Part shown: in pieces, positions 24,234 to 33,136 of the stretch | Layout: the number at the start of each line of letters is the position of its first letter | How positions within the stretch are numbered: the stretch's first letter is position 1 | Source of the DNA: Nitrososphaerales archaeon | GTDB taxonomy: Archaea > Thermoproteota > Nitrososphaeria > Conexivisphaerales > UBA164 | Assembly (NCBI GenBank): GCA_023256355.1 | Contig: JAGDXJ010000002.1 | Coordinates: 1-39,654, forward strand | DNA: 39,654 nt | Reading direction: 5' to 3' | Made by a program: the position numbers and the translations under genes | The notes under the pieces: model-generated | What the model was told of the DNA's origin: nothing | Databases searched by the model: none | The model's input: only the letters and a program-made list of their open reading frames with translations

Positions 24234-24680
24234 TTAACTGAGAGCCTTTAATGCCTGGTTTAAAAGATCCTTTACTTTGTTTATCGTTTCCTGCAAACTT
24301 TTTACTTGATCCTCTAAATTTTTAACCTGCTGTGATTGTTCACAGCCAGGCACAGCTACGCTAAACCCTTCACTCTTTAATTTTTCATAGCTTTGCTTTA
24401 TTATCTGCCCGGCCTTGGTTTCCCCCTTTAGGTGTTTTCTTACTGTCGCTTCGGTGACCCCTATTTCGTCCGCTATCTGGCTTGCTGTCATTCCAGCTTT
24501 GTCCCTTGCAAAAGCGGCGGCAGCAACATACAGGGAGTCAACCCAGGTCAAACGTTCATGAGGGTTCCCTATGGCCTGGAGCGTTTCCTGAGAAAAAAAG
24601 GAAATAGTCAAGAGAGCGCTTTCCAGCTTTCTGATATCTTCTTTTCCTAAGGGTTTTAATGGTACAGAATCAGCGCTCAT
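24234..24680 (-). CDS. HTH regulator paired with KaiC-like ATPase (near-KaiC domain)
   Basis: A 148-residue protein. The central WVDSLYVAAAAFARDKAGMTASQIADEIGVTEATVRKHLKGETKAG is a cyclin-like/HTH domain that I recognise as the regulatory domain repeatedly found beside KaiC-type ATPases. The last 30 residues (VKNLEDQVKSLQETINKVKDLLNQAL) form a coiled coil for dimerisation. Its gene follows the KaiC-like gene by 41 bases on the same strand, so the two are likely co-transcribed. Targets are unknown. Confidence 0.75.
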   Translation of the reverse strand: MSADSVPLKPLGKEDIRKLESALLTISFFSQETLQAIGNPHERLTWVDSLYVAAAAFARDKAGMTASQIADEIGVTEATVRKHLKGETKAGQIIKQSYEKLKSEGFSVAVPGCEQSQQVKNLEDQVKSLQETINKVKDLLNQALKALS

Positions 24681-24721
24681 AATATATTTTTATTACCTTA
24701 ATGTTATTAATAAATTTTAAT

Positions 24722-25558
24722 TCAAAACTCTTCCTGAGCCTCGTGTACTCCTTTTTCAGCTTCTTCTACAGCTTTTTTCATTTCCTCCTTTACGTCTGCG
24801 GGCAGCTCATAAATCTTTGCGCCTGCTGGTGATATGTTCAACGATTTATCCCAGAGAACTTTTATACCGTCATCGTTTATTTCCATTGGGTGCCTTACCA
24901 TCGATATTTTTGAATCCCTCATCTTCCAGACTATGATTGATCTGTAAAGTCTTCCTTCAATCTCATCAAGATCGATTCTAACTATTCCATCTACAGCGTG
25001 TTCAACACCAGGACCTCCAAAACCCCTCTCCCCTACAGATATCTGGCTTACAAAGAGCGCTGTGTTCCCCAGCCCCGCAATAATCCTCTTAAGTATCATC
25101 ACCGTGCCCCTTGCAAGGGCTGGTTTTGTAAGATACAGGGTGCTAACAGAATCTATAGCTACTCTTTTTGCCCCTGTGTTCTTTATTGCTGTTCTCAAAA
25201 CATCAACGAGATCCTGCACGCTATCCGGGTCTTTAACCACATAATTTTCTCTCTGTGCTGATGATCCTATACCGGATGTAAACGCATCAACAATCGCAAA
25301 TGCCCCTTCTTTTTCAAATTTTGATATATCCCATGAAAAGTGTGCAAAACTCCTCCTTACTGATACCGGATGTTCTTCAAGCGCAACGAAAACCCCGTGT
25401 TCTCCTTTTAAAAGCCCGTTATACAGAAACTGTTTTGCGAGAATCGATTTGCCTGTTCCAGGACCTCCTGAAACCAGTACTACGTTTCTTTCAGGTATAC
25501 CTCCATAAAGTATTTCGTCAAAGCCCGGTACATAAGTCCTGACCCTGTATATTTTCAT
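24722..25558 (-). CDS. KaiC/RadA-superfamily ATPase
   Basis: A single-domain KaiC-like ATPase of 278 residues. Walker A is GGPGTGKS at residues 31-38, VALEEHP holds the catalytic glutamates, and [12 protein letters not shown] is Walker B. The C-terminal region after [20 protein letters not shown] is helical and acidic. Bacterial KaiC has two such domains, so this is an archaeal single-domain relative with no demonstrated clock function. It probably forms a ring and signals with the HTH protein encoded just downstream. The start is ATG at 25558. Confidence 0.85.
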   Translation of the reverse strand: MKIYRVRTYVPGFDEILYGGIPERNVVLVSGGPGTGKSILAKQFLYNGLLKGEHGVFVALEEHPVSVRRSFAHFSWDISKFEKEGAFAIVDAFTSGIGSSAQRENYVVKDPDSVQDLVDVLRTAIKNTGAKRVAIDSVSTLYLTKPALARGTVMILKRIIAGLGNTALFVSQISVGERGFGGPGVEHAVDGIVRIDLDEIEGRLYRSIIVWKMRDSKISMVRHPMEINDDGIKVLWDKSLNISPAGAKIYELPADVKEEMKKAVEEAEKGVHEAQEEF

Positions 25559-25632
25559 AACTTTAAAAAGTTATAACTTTTTTATAATCTTTTCCACGCA
25601 GCTAAAATTTTTTAACAGCATTTTATTAAAAA

Positions 25633-26838
25633 TTAAACTTTTATAAAATAAGCGTACTCGTTTGCGAGAAAAGAACCTTCGCCAAGTGACCACAGCCCCA
25701 ACGCTCTTACCTTTTCTCCCACTTTAAAACCTTTTAGTCTGGTTGATAACTCAGCCGTCACAATTATTTTTCCCTCTCCTGAATCATCCCCAATCATCAT
25801 TTCATATTTATCAGATGCCCTCATAACGAGCTCGGACAATACGATAAAATCTAGTGACGTGTATCCTTTTTCAGCTGTAGATATTTTTTGCAGAAGAGGC
25901 TGGTAGTTCAATTTTACGTCATACTTTAAACAATCATCGATGATAAAAACTGGGAACTGAAACCTGGCCTTTTTTACTATTATGGATTCTGAGCCGCTGC
26001 ACGCGCCGTTCAGCTTGGCAGGCCTTACGTTTCCAAATTCATCCAGAAGCAGAACGTTTTCATTTTCTCCAAAAACGGCCATTATGGATGGCGAAATATC
26101 AACAGTGCACGGTTTTAAAAACGATATCTCGTTACCATATTCGCTTTTCCTGACAAAAGCAGGAGCAGCTGTTATCGTCAGACCTTCTTCTATAAAAGCT
26201 TCGCTGTCCCACAGAACGCTCCTGTATTTTAGAGTATTTCTTATAAAAAAGCTTGTGCCGCTGCCTTCTGTTCCGTCTTTTCTTTTGTATGAAACATTTT
26301 TTATTGGTCCTTCGACTATGCCTCTTATTATAAAGTTTTTCGCGTTTGGGCTTCTGGACATTAGCTCTTCCAGCTTTAAAACTTCATTGGTCGCACTTAC
26401 GTTTGACTGTGAGTTTAGATGAATTTCAAGCTGATCGTTGTTGCCCTTTCTAACAAATGCGTTTTTTAAAATTAATTTTGAGCCTACCGGGAAATTTTTG
26501 AAAACATCTTCTTCACCCCAGTAGATACCCCTCATCAAAGCTTCATCATAAAGGTAAAAAACGGTCCTCTTTTCGTATCTTTTATATGATAAAAGGTAGC
26601 CTGTAAGGTTTACGCCTTTCTTCTCTCCTGTTATTTCTGATAGCTTCAGGTATTCATCGAGCTTTATTCCTAGATCGTTCAATATCAGGTAAAGAGCCCC
26701 AAGGTCGGTAAGGTATCCCGCACCTATCTGCTGCTTTTTCTCTTGTATGAGCTCCATCAACCTATCTTTTGTAAGATCCTTTCTTTTTTCTAATACATGG
26801 CCTATTATCTTAGATAGTTTTTCGTTGTCTGTTGTCAT
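25633..26838 (-). CDS. Replication protein A (archaeal single-stranded DNA-binding protein)
   Basis: A 401-residue protein. The N-terminal helical domain is IIGHVLEKRKDLTKDRLMELIQEKKQQIGAGYLTDLGALYLI, the domain found at the start of many archaeal RPAs. It is followed by about three OB-fold segments (around 70-160, 170-265 and 330-400), the last including MMIGDDSGEGKIIVTAELS. No zinc finger is visible. It coats ssDNA in replication and repair. The ATG at 26838 overlaps the trxB stop (ATGA). Confidence 0.8.
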   Translation of the reverse strand: MTTDNEKLSKIIGHVLEKRKDLTKDRLMELIQEKKQQIGAGYLTDLGALYLILNDLGIKLDEYLKLSEITGEKKGVNLTGYLLSYKRYEKRTVFYLYDEALMRGIYWGEEDVFKNFPVGSKLILKNAFVRKGNNDQLEIHLNSQSNVSATNEVLKLEELMSRSPNAKNFIIRGIVEGPIKNVSYKRKDGTEGSGTSFFIRNTLKYRSVLWDSEAFIEEGLTITAAPAFVRKSEYGNEISFLKPCTVDISPSIMAVFGENENVLLLDEFGNVRPAKLNGACSGSESIIVKKARFQFPVFIIDDCLKYDVKLNYQPLLQKISTAEKGYTSLDFIVLSELVMRASDKYEMMIGDDSGEGKIIVTAELSTRLKGFKVGEKVRALGLWSLGEGSFLANEYAYFIKV

Positions 26839-27800
26839 TCTTTTTCCTTTATTTCTTGCAGGTACCTCAAAGCATCGAGCGCGGCTTTAGCGCCCATGCC
26901 CGCTGCAGTAACGGCCTGCCTGTAGACAGGATCAGCGATATCGCCTGCCGCAAAAACGCCTTTAACGCTGGTCCCTGTTTCTCCGTAAAGCTTGATGTAT
27001 TTGTTTTCGGTAAGCTCAACCTGTCCTTCAACAAGCATCGTATTGGGCACGTGCCCTATGTCCACAAAAACTCCCTTAACCGGTATGTAACTCACCTCAT
27101 TTGTAATTCTGTTCTTCACCTTGATACCTTCAACTTTACTGTCTCCGACGATCTCCACCACTTCAGTGTTCCATACGAACTTTATGTTCGGAAGCGAGAA
27201 AGCCCTCTTCTGCATTACAGCCTGCGCCCTCAGTTTATCCCTTCTGTGTATAACTGTAACGCTGTTGCATATTTTTGCCAGATATATAGCATCTTCTATC
27301 GCCGTGTCTCCTCCTCCTATAACGGCAACATCCATGTTCTTGAAAAACATACCATCACAGACAGCACAGTAAGAAACCCCTTTGCCTTTGAACTTTCTTT
27401 CCGAAGGTAAACCTAGTTCCCTTGCCGAAGCTCCCATGGCAAGTATCAAAGTTTCAGCAATGTAGGTGTCATCTTCTACTTTGACTTTAAAAGGCCTTTC
27501 TGCCAGGTTTATCTCTGTTGCATCTTTGTCTATTATCTGCGCACCTAATCTTTCAGCTTGCTGTCTCATTCGTTTCATAAGCTCAGGCCCAAGAATAGGT
27601 TCAGGAAATCCAGGAAAGTTTTCGACTTCGCTCGTAAGCATCAACTGACCTCCTGATGAATAACCTCCAACGAGTATTACGTCTGCTCCTCCTCTAACTG
27701 CATAGATTGCTGCGGTCAAGCCTGCAGGACCGCTCCCGATTATTACCATCTCGTGCTTTTCGACCTTTCCGCCTTCAAAGCCAGATAACTTAAAACCCAT
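26835..27800 (-). CDS. trxB: Thioredoxin reductase
   Basis: A 321-residue flavoprotein. VIIGSGPAGLTAAIYA binds FAD, SYCAVCDGMFFKNM contains the redox CxxC, VIGGGDTAIEDAIYL binds NADPH, and GVFAAGDIAD is the second FAD motif. It transfers electrons from NAD(P)H to thioredoxin or related proteins. The start is ATG at 27800. The first 12 residues (MGFKLSGFEGGK) extend beyond the usual N-terminus. The stop overlaps the rpa start by 4 bases. Confidence 0.95.
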   Translation of the reverse strand: MGFKLSGFEGGKVEKHEMVIIGSGPAGLTAAIYAVRGGADVILVGGYSSGGQLMLTSEVENFPGFPEPILGPELMKRMRQQAERLGAQIIDKDATEINLAERPFKVKVEDDTYIAETLILAMGASARELGLPSERKFKGKGVSYCAVCDGMFFKNMDVAVIGGGDTAIEDAIYLAKICNSVTVIHRRDKLRAQAVMQKRAFSLPNIKFVWNTEVVEIVGDSKVEGIKVKNRITNEVSYIPVKGVFVDIGHVPNTMLVEGQVELTENKYIKLYGETGTSVKGVFAAGDIADPVYRQAVTAAGMGAKAALDALRYLQEIKEKE

Positions 27801-27908
27801 GGTAAAAATAACGTATATTTAAAATAATAAGCGTTATGGAACAATATCTTTATTGCGCGTTCCAAAAAGCTATTAAAAAACAAAATCAAAACCTTAGGGT
27901 GAGAAACA

Positions 27909-29174
27909 ATGAGCTTCGTAACAAAGATGGTTTGTTCAAGGTGCGGAAAAGTTTATGATCCAAAAGAAGGACATGTTATGTGTGATAAAAAAGACCTTGG
28001 TAGGCTTGATATATTCTATGATTACGAAAAGATAAAGGAAAAGCTCACCAAAGAATCCCTTGCAAAAAGATCCCGTGATACATGGAGATGGAGAGAGCTG
28101 ATGCCCGTAGATGAAAAGTATGCGGTAAGACTTGGAGAAGGCGGAACACCCCTGATAAAGGCCACAAGGCTGGCAGAAGCATACGGGCTTAAAGAGCTTT
28201 ATATTAAGGACGAAACAAGAAACCCAACAGGTTCATTTAAGGACAGATCTATGTCTGTTAGCGTAGCAAAAGCCGTTGAGCTGGGCGTGAAGGTTGATAC
28301 GACTGCAAGCAGCGGTAACGCGGCCGCAGCCTTAGCAGCATATTCTGCAAAAGCGGGAATAAAGACTGTGGCTTTTGTCCTTTCAACTGCAAGCGTTTCA
28401 AAGGTTGCCCAGCTAAAACTTTACGGAGCATCGGTCATCAAGGTAAGGGGGATCGAAAAAGGAGAGGATCCAACAGTAAAGATGATGCTTGCGGCTGTTG
28501 AAGAGATGGGCTGGTACCCTTCACCTTCTTTTGGGCCTTTTAACCCTTACCAGGTTGAAGGACCAAAGGGCATATCGTTCGAAGTCGCTGAACAGTTCGA
28601 ATGGAAACCATATGACTGGATGCTAGTTCCCACAGGGAGCAGCTGTCTGCTTGCTGGTATATGGAAAGGCGTTAGGGATCTAAGGGAGATCGGCTTAGCA
28701 AACTATTATCCAAGGCTTGTGCCGGTTCAGCCTGAAGGGAACAGCCCTCTTGTCAGGGCCATAAAAAACAACATACCATTTGAAAAGATTGAGGCTGAAA
28801 AGCATCCGCACACCATAGCATCGGGACTATCAGATCCATACCCCTGGGATGGGGATGCAGCTTTGGAGGGAGTAAAGAAGACCGGAGGTACAGGAGAATC
28901 GGCAAACGACGAAGAAATTGCACAGGCTGTAAAGGACCTTGCAAAGTATGAGGGTATATTCGCTGAACCCAGCGGAGCTGCGGCTCTTGGCGCTGTAAGG
29001 AAGCTTATTGACAACAAAGTGATTGACCGCAGCGACCGTGTGGTTGTTCTTGTTACCGGTTCAGGATTCAAAGACCTTGCTTTTGCGCAGTCGCTTTATA
29101 AAGAGCCTCCAGAAATAGATGCAGACATAAATCAGTTAAAGAAAGCTCTTAAAGAAGAAGGAGTGCCTTTCTAA
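27909..29174 (+). CDS. thrC: Threonine synthase
   Basis: A 421-residue PLP enzyme. An N-terminal zinc-ribbon-like segment (CSRCGKVYDPKEG) precedes the fold-type II domain. GGTPLIKATRLAEAYGL is the phosphate-binding entry, PTGSFKDRSM holds the PLP lysine, and SSGNAAAALAAYSAKAG and VPTGSSCLLAGIWKG bind the cofactor phosphate. It converts O-phosphohomoserine to threonine. The start is ATG at 27909, with GGGTGAGAAAC upstream as a Shine-Dalgarno sequence. Confidence 0.95.
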   Translation: MSFVTKMVCSRCGKVYDPKEGHVMCDKKDLGRLDIFYDYEKIKEKLTKESLAKRSRDTWRWRELMPVDEKYAVRLGEGGTPLIKATRLAEAYGLKELYIKDETRNPTGSFKDRSMSVSVAKAVELGVKVDTTASSGNAAAALAAYSAKAGIKTVAFVLSTASVSKVAQLKLYGASVIKVRGIEKGEDPTVKMMLAAVEEMGWYPSPSFGPFNPYQVEGPKGISFEVAEQFEWKPYDWMLVPTGSSCLLAGIWKGVRDLREIGLANYYPRLVPVQPEGNSPLVRAIKNNIPFEKIEAEKHPHTIASGLSDPYPWDGDAALEGVKKTGGTGESANDEEIAQAVKDLAKYEGIFAEPSGAAALGAVRKLIDNKVIDRSDRVVVLVTGSGFKDLAFAQSLYKEPPEIDADINQLKKALKEEGVPF

Positions 29175-29197
29175 AAAATATTTCAGAAAAATAAATT

Positions 29198-29677
29198 TTA
29201 AGATTTTGTTTCTTTTTTATAGTATTTTTCTGCGTCTTTAACAGCTTCGTATATCTGATAGTATGTGCCACACCTACAAATTACGCCGTTAAGCTCTTTT
29301 TTCAGTTCTTCGCCGTCGACTTCAGGATTCTTGGTAAGCACGTAGTGAGAAGTGACTACAAAGGCAGGCGTGCAAAAACCGCACTGCATAGCTCCATGTT
29401 TGACAAAAGATTCCATCAGCTTCTTTGCTCTTTCGTCAGAATACAGACCTTCAGCTGTAATCACTTCTTTTCCGTCCGTTTCAACCGCAAGGGTCATGCA
29501 GCTCTTCACCGGTATACCATCCAGCAGTACAGTACACAGACCGCATTCTCCTCTCCAGCATGCTGCTTTTACGCTCGTTATACCAAGCTTCTCCCTTAAC
29601 ACGTTAAGCAGCAACTCGTTGTCTTCGACTGTTATCTCTTTTGTTATCCCGTTTACCTTTAGAGATATCGTCTTCAT
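29198..29677 (-). CDS. Molybdenum hydroxylase [2Fe-2S] small subunit
   Basis: About 159 residues. The plant-type cluster motif is CWRGECGLCTVLLDG with KSC, and the second cluster has MQCGFCTPAFV and VICRCGTYYQI. This is the iron-sulfur subunit of xanthine dehydrogenase/aldehyde oxidase/CO dehydrogenase-type enzymes. I chose the ATG at 29677, one base after the medium-subunit stop; the track adds five residues from a TTG. It is the last of three tightly spaced genes in the order large, medium, small. Confidence 0.92.
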   Translation of the reverse strand: MKTISLKVNGITKEITVEDNELLLNVLREKLGITSVKAACWRGECGLCTVLLDGIPVKSCMTLAVETDGKEVITAEGLYSDERAKKLMESFVKHGAMQCGFCTPAFVVTSHYVLTKNPEVDGEELKKELNGVICRCGTYYQIYEAVKDAEKYYKKETKS

Positions 29678-29678
29678 T

Positions 29679-30545
29679 TTAAGCACCACCAAATACTTCC
29701 TTTAATGCGCGAACAGCAAGCACTTTAGAAACTTCTTTCCTGTATTCTGAGCTAGCAACCGCATCGGACATAGGTTTGACGTTTGAACCTATTATTTCTG
29801 AAGCATTCTTTAAGTTTTCTGAAAGTGAAGCTTCCCACTTCCATTGCAGAGATTTATGATCAAAGTAATAGGGTCTTGGGGCTATTGCCCCTATTACCAC
29901 CGATAGCTTTCTTTCTTTTAAGAGAGCAGATACGGCAACAGTAGCTATTGCTACCTCGCTTGCGTTGATTAACTTCAAATAGGTGCCCTTTAAACCGCTG
30001 CTGTAAGGAACTATTATTTCTGTAATCATTTCATCATCTTTTAAAGAAGTCCTTCCCAAACCAATAACAAGTTCTGAGGCCGGTATAGTCCGCTCTCCGT
30101 CCTGACTTTTTATCCTGAGTAAAGAATCCATCGACATGAGCGCAGGAAGCCCATCAGTACTTGGCATCCCAACGCTTATGTTGCCCCCTATTGTAACAGT
30201 GTGCTGAAGCGTTCGGTCTCCCATATAAGATGCGGCTTTTGCCAGCGCAGGAAGGTTATCCCTGACTATCAAAGAATTTTGCAGTTCAATGGCTGTCACT
30301 GCGCTCCCTATTTTAATTCCGTTTTCTGTTTTGCTGATCTTCTTTAATTCATCTATACCTTTTATATCAATCACGTATTCTGGGAAAATCTGTCTCTCTT
30401 TCATAAGGTTTACAAGCATTATTCCGCCAGCCATAACCTTTGCTTTCCCCTTGTACTGTCTTAGCAAAGATAGAGCGTCTTCGAGTTTTTTAGGTTTAAA
30501 ATAGGTGAATTTTGGAAGCGTAAAATAAGGTGTTGTAAAGCTCAA
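29679..30545 (-). CDS. Molybdenum hydroxylase FAD-binding medium subunit
   Basis: About 288 residues. It has the FAD-binding motifs KAKVMAGGIMLVNLMKER (AGGT-like) and TIGGNISVGMPSTDGLPAL, then SELVIGLGRTSLKDDEMITEI. The track extends to 30635, but that lead (MESYKGTKTGAYRKG) overlaps the large-subunit gene and is not family-like. A TTG at 30545 overlaps the large-subunit stop as TTGA and gives LSFTTPYFTLPKFTYFKP, the proper N-terminus. It passes electrons from the iron-sulfur subunit to FAD. Confidence 0.9.
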   Translation of the reverse strand: MSFTTPYFTLPKFTYFKPKKLEDALSLLRQYKGKAKVMAGGIMLVNLMKERQIFPEYVIDIKGIDELKKISKTENGIKIGSAVTAIELQNSLIVRDNLPALAKAASYMGDRTLQHTVTIGGNISVGMPSTDGLPALMSMDSLLRIKSQDGERTIPASELVIGLGRTSLKDDEMITEIIVPYSSGLKGTYLKLINASEVAIATVAVSALLKERKLSVVIGAIAPRPYYFDHKSLQWKWEASLSENLKNASEIIGSNVKPMSDAVASSEYRKEVSKVLAVRALKEVFGGA

Positions 30546-32950
30546 ACCTGCTGCACCTCTTTTATGCCTTCTTCGAAAAACAGTTTCTGAGCCTTTTCTA
30601 TAAGCTCCGGTTTTTGTTCCTTTATAGCTTTCCACAGCTTTTCAGCTGTAATAGGAAGCTGGTTTATCTTTACGCCTGTGGCCCTTAGTATCGCATTTGC
30701 TATAGCAGGCGCAACACCGACCATTACGTGCTCCCCAACTCCTCTTGCCCCAAGCGGTCCGTCCTTCTGAGGCGTTTCTATCATGTAACTCTCCATGCTT
30801 GCTGTCATGTCTTCAAAATGAGGTACATAGTAATTTATCAGGTTCGGGTTTATAACTCTGCCATCCTCGCCAAATTTTAACTCCTCGTAAAGAGCAGAGC
30901 CAAGGCCCATTATAAAGCCACCATCCATTTGCCCTTTAACTAAAAGCGGGTCTATGGCTTTTCCGATGTCATATACCTGTATAGCTCTTAGCACCTTAAC
31001 TTCTCCTGTAAGCAGGTCTATCTCCAGTTCCACCCCAGTTCCGCCGTAAGTATGAAACACTGTGTTTGACCCATGCCCGCTGGCATCAAGGAAGGTGTTA
31101 AGCACAGGCGCATAGCTGCCCCTTCCTATTACTGGAGAGCCAACGGTTGTCCCGTCAGGATACGTGTACCCCATAGCAAATTCCTTTATTTCTTTCCTTA
31201 TCCATGGATGAGACTTTGAGAAAGCGTAACCATCTGAAACTTCCACATCGCTAACGGGCACTTTAAAAACTCTTGAAGCTGTATCCTTTATCTGATTCTT
31301 CGCGTCCTCTATTGCCCTCAAAAGCGCGATGCCATCTGAAAAGAGACCCCTGCTGCCTACGGTCTGCCACGTATATGGGTTGGTATCAGTGCTCACCATT
31401 TCAAGCTGATTGATCTTGACCTTTTCAAGCGGAATACCAAATTCTTCAGCGACTATTACTGCCAGCGATGTAGGTGTTCCCTGTCCCATACTTCCGTTTC
31501 CTGTAAGCACATCTATCGTGCCATCTTCGTTCAGTTTTACAACAGCAGACGATCCTGCGTTAGGAGGCTGAGAAGGAGCCTTTACAAGCAGCGCTATGCC
31601 CTTTGCCCTTACCTTCCATGGCTCTGAAGGTCTATCAACATGATCTGGTTCTAATGCCTGCGCCAGTACTGAAAGAACTTTCTGAGGATCACCTTCATCT
31701 TCCCTTACCCTTTCTCCTGTAGCTCTTACAGACTCACCTGGCTTCAAAAGGTTTCTGCGCCTTATTTCTACCGGATCTATTCCGAGAACGCTTGCCGCTC
31801 TGTCGAGCGTGAGTTCAAGGGCCCAGTGGTTTTCGGGGTGACCAAAGCCCCTCATTGCTGTTGTTGGTATCTTGTTTGTGTATACGGCATAAGATTTTAC
31901 GTGTACGTTTGGAACATCATACGCTCCATCCGCTGAGTACCCGGCTGTTCTTGCAACGTTTATCGTATAATCAGCATAAGCGCCCGCATCAAGGTAGAAG
32001 TCGGCTTGGTAAGCAACAAACCTTCCGTCCCTTTTAAAACCGGCCTTTACTTTGGCTATAAAACCATCCCTTACCGGAGCAGAAGTCATCTGTTCGGCCC
32101 TGCTCAAAACTAGCTTTACCGGTTTTCTTCCTACAAGTTTTGAAAGAAGTGCAACAAGCGGTTCCCATCCAAGCCCGGCTTTTAACCCGAAACCTCCGCC
32201 TGCGGGCGGCGCATGAACTATTATTCTGTTAACTGGCAACCCGATGGCGTCAGCCATCAAAAACCTGGTTGCGAACGGCGACTGTATGCTGGTCCATAGC
32301 TCAACGTAATCGTCAAACCGCCACCATGCAAGCACATTCTGTGTTTCCATGGTTACGTGACTTATCTGGGGTAACCTGTACGTTTCCTCTATGATTACAA
32401 CATCATCTTCTTGAAAAGCTTTCTCGACATCCCCGTGCTTGAGCTCGAATAGATTCGCTATGTTAGTGCCAGGAATAGGATGAAAACCGGGGAAGACCCT
32501 GTACTCCCCGAGCTTCTCATGTATTAACGGAGCATCTTTTTCAAGAGCTCTTTCAACGGTAAGCACTGGTTCAAGCGGCTCATAATCAACCTTAACCTTT
32601 TCTGCTCCTTCTTCGGCAGCCTCCAGAGAGTCAGCTATAACAGCTGCCACAGGATGACCTATCCACCTAACTTTATCAACAGCCAGAACGTCTCTGTCCG
32701 AAAGGTACAAGCCAAGCCTATATGGAAAGTCTTTACCTGTTGCTACCTTAATCACTCCTTTTACCTTTAGAGCTTCAGAAACATCTATGTTCTTGATCTT
32801 TGCATGAGGATACTTGCTTGTTACAAGCTTTGCATAAAGGGTTCCAGGAAAAAATGTGTCGAAGGCGTACTTCAGGGTCCCTGTAACTTTAAGCCAAGAA
32901 TCAGCTTGAGGGACCTCTTTCCCAACATATTTATTACTCATATGTAACAT
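30542..32950 (-). CDS. Molybdenum hydroxylase large subunit (aldehyde oxidoreductase type)
   Basis: An 802-residue molybdopterin-binding subunit. VTGTLKYAFDTFFPGTLYAKL starts the first domain, GGGFGLKAGLGWEP binds the cofactor, and GPLGARGVGEHVMVG supplies the catalytic glutamate region. The active-site loop is PTTAMRGFGHPEN, not the AYxCSFR of form I CO dehydrogenase, so an aldehyde (for example glyceraldehyde) or related substrate is more likely than CO. The ATG at 32950 and a later ATG (MSNKYVGKEV) are both close to a TATA box at 32968-32978. Molybdopterin synthesis is required, and the Ubl at 6.7 kb could be MoaD. Confidence 0.9.
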   Translation of the reverse strand: MLHMSNKYVGKEVPQADSWLKVTGTLKYAFDTFFPGTLYAKLVTSKYPHAKIKNIDVSEALKVKGVIKVATGKDFPYRLGLYLSDRDVLAVDKVRWIGHPVAAVIADSLEAAEEGAEKVKVDYEPLEPVLTVERALEKDAPLIHEKLGEYRVFPGFHPIPGTNIANLFELKHGDVEKAFQEDDVVIIEETYRLPQISHVTMETQNVLAWWRFDDYVELWTSIQSPFATRFLMADAIGLPVNRIIVHAPPAGGGFGLKAGLGWEPLVALLSKLVGRKPVKLVLSRAEQMTSAPVRDGFIAKVKAGFKRDGRFVAYQADFYLDAGAYADYTINVARTAGYSADGAYDVPNVHVKSYAVYTNKIPTTAMRGFGHPENHWALELTLDRAASVLGIDPVEIRRRNLLKPGESVRATGERVREDEGDPQKVLSVLAQALEPDHVDRPSEPWKVRAKGIALLVKAPSQPPNAGSSAVVKLNEDGTIDVLTGNGSMGQGTPTSLAVIVAEEFGIPLEKVKINQLEMVSTDTNPYTWQTVGSRGLFSDGIALLRAIEDAKNQIKDTASRVFKVPVSDVEVSDGYAFSKSHPWIRKEIKEFAMGYTYPDGTTVGSPVIGRGSYAPVLNTFLDASGHGSNTVFHTYGGTGVELEIDLLTGEVKVLRAIQVYDIGKAIDPLLVKGQMDGGFIMGLGSALYEELKFGEDGRVINPNLINYYVPHFEDMTASMESYMIETPQKDGPLGARGVGEHVMVGVAPAIANAILRATGVKINQLPITAEKLWKAIKEQKPELIEKAQKLFFEEGIKEVQQV

Positions 32951-32967
32951 TATAATGGTAAAGGTGC

Positions 32968-32978
32968 TTATATAAACT
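32968..32978 (-). promoter_or_regulatory. TATA-box promoter of the molybdenum hydroxylase operon
   Basis: The minus strand reads GTTTATATAAG, a near-consensus archaeal TATA box. It sits about 20-30 bases before the first ATGs of the large subunit, implying a leaderless or very short-leader message. Confidence 0.65.
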
Positions 32979-33136
32979 TTTGAACCAAAATACTAAAAAA
33001 TAGATAAACGTCCAAGTTTAGAAGCTAAAAGTACTTTATCAAACATTTTATATTCATTTTTATAAAAAACGTTCAGCCCTAAAAGCTGACATATCTTTGC
33101 CCTAAAGTAAGAAGCTTTCGATCTGCATAAAAATTT

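Noticed and set aside
26832-27410. 192-residue plus-strand ORF in the track
   Set aside because: It lies wholly opposite trxB, which has every expected motif; the ORF protein has no recognisable domain.
30546-30635. N-terminal extension of the FAD subunit given in the track
   Set aside because: It overlaps the large-subunit coding sequence and does not look like the family; the TTG at 30545 gives the proper N-terminus.
29198-32950. Aerobic CO dehydrogenase (form I) operon
   Set aside because: The large subunit lacks the AYxCSFR active-site loop that defines form I CoxL.
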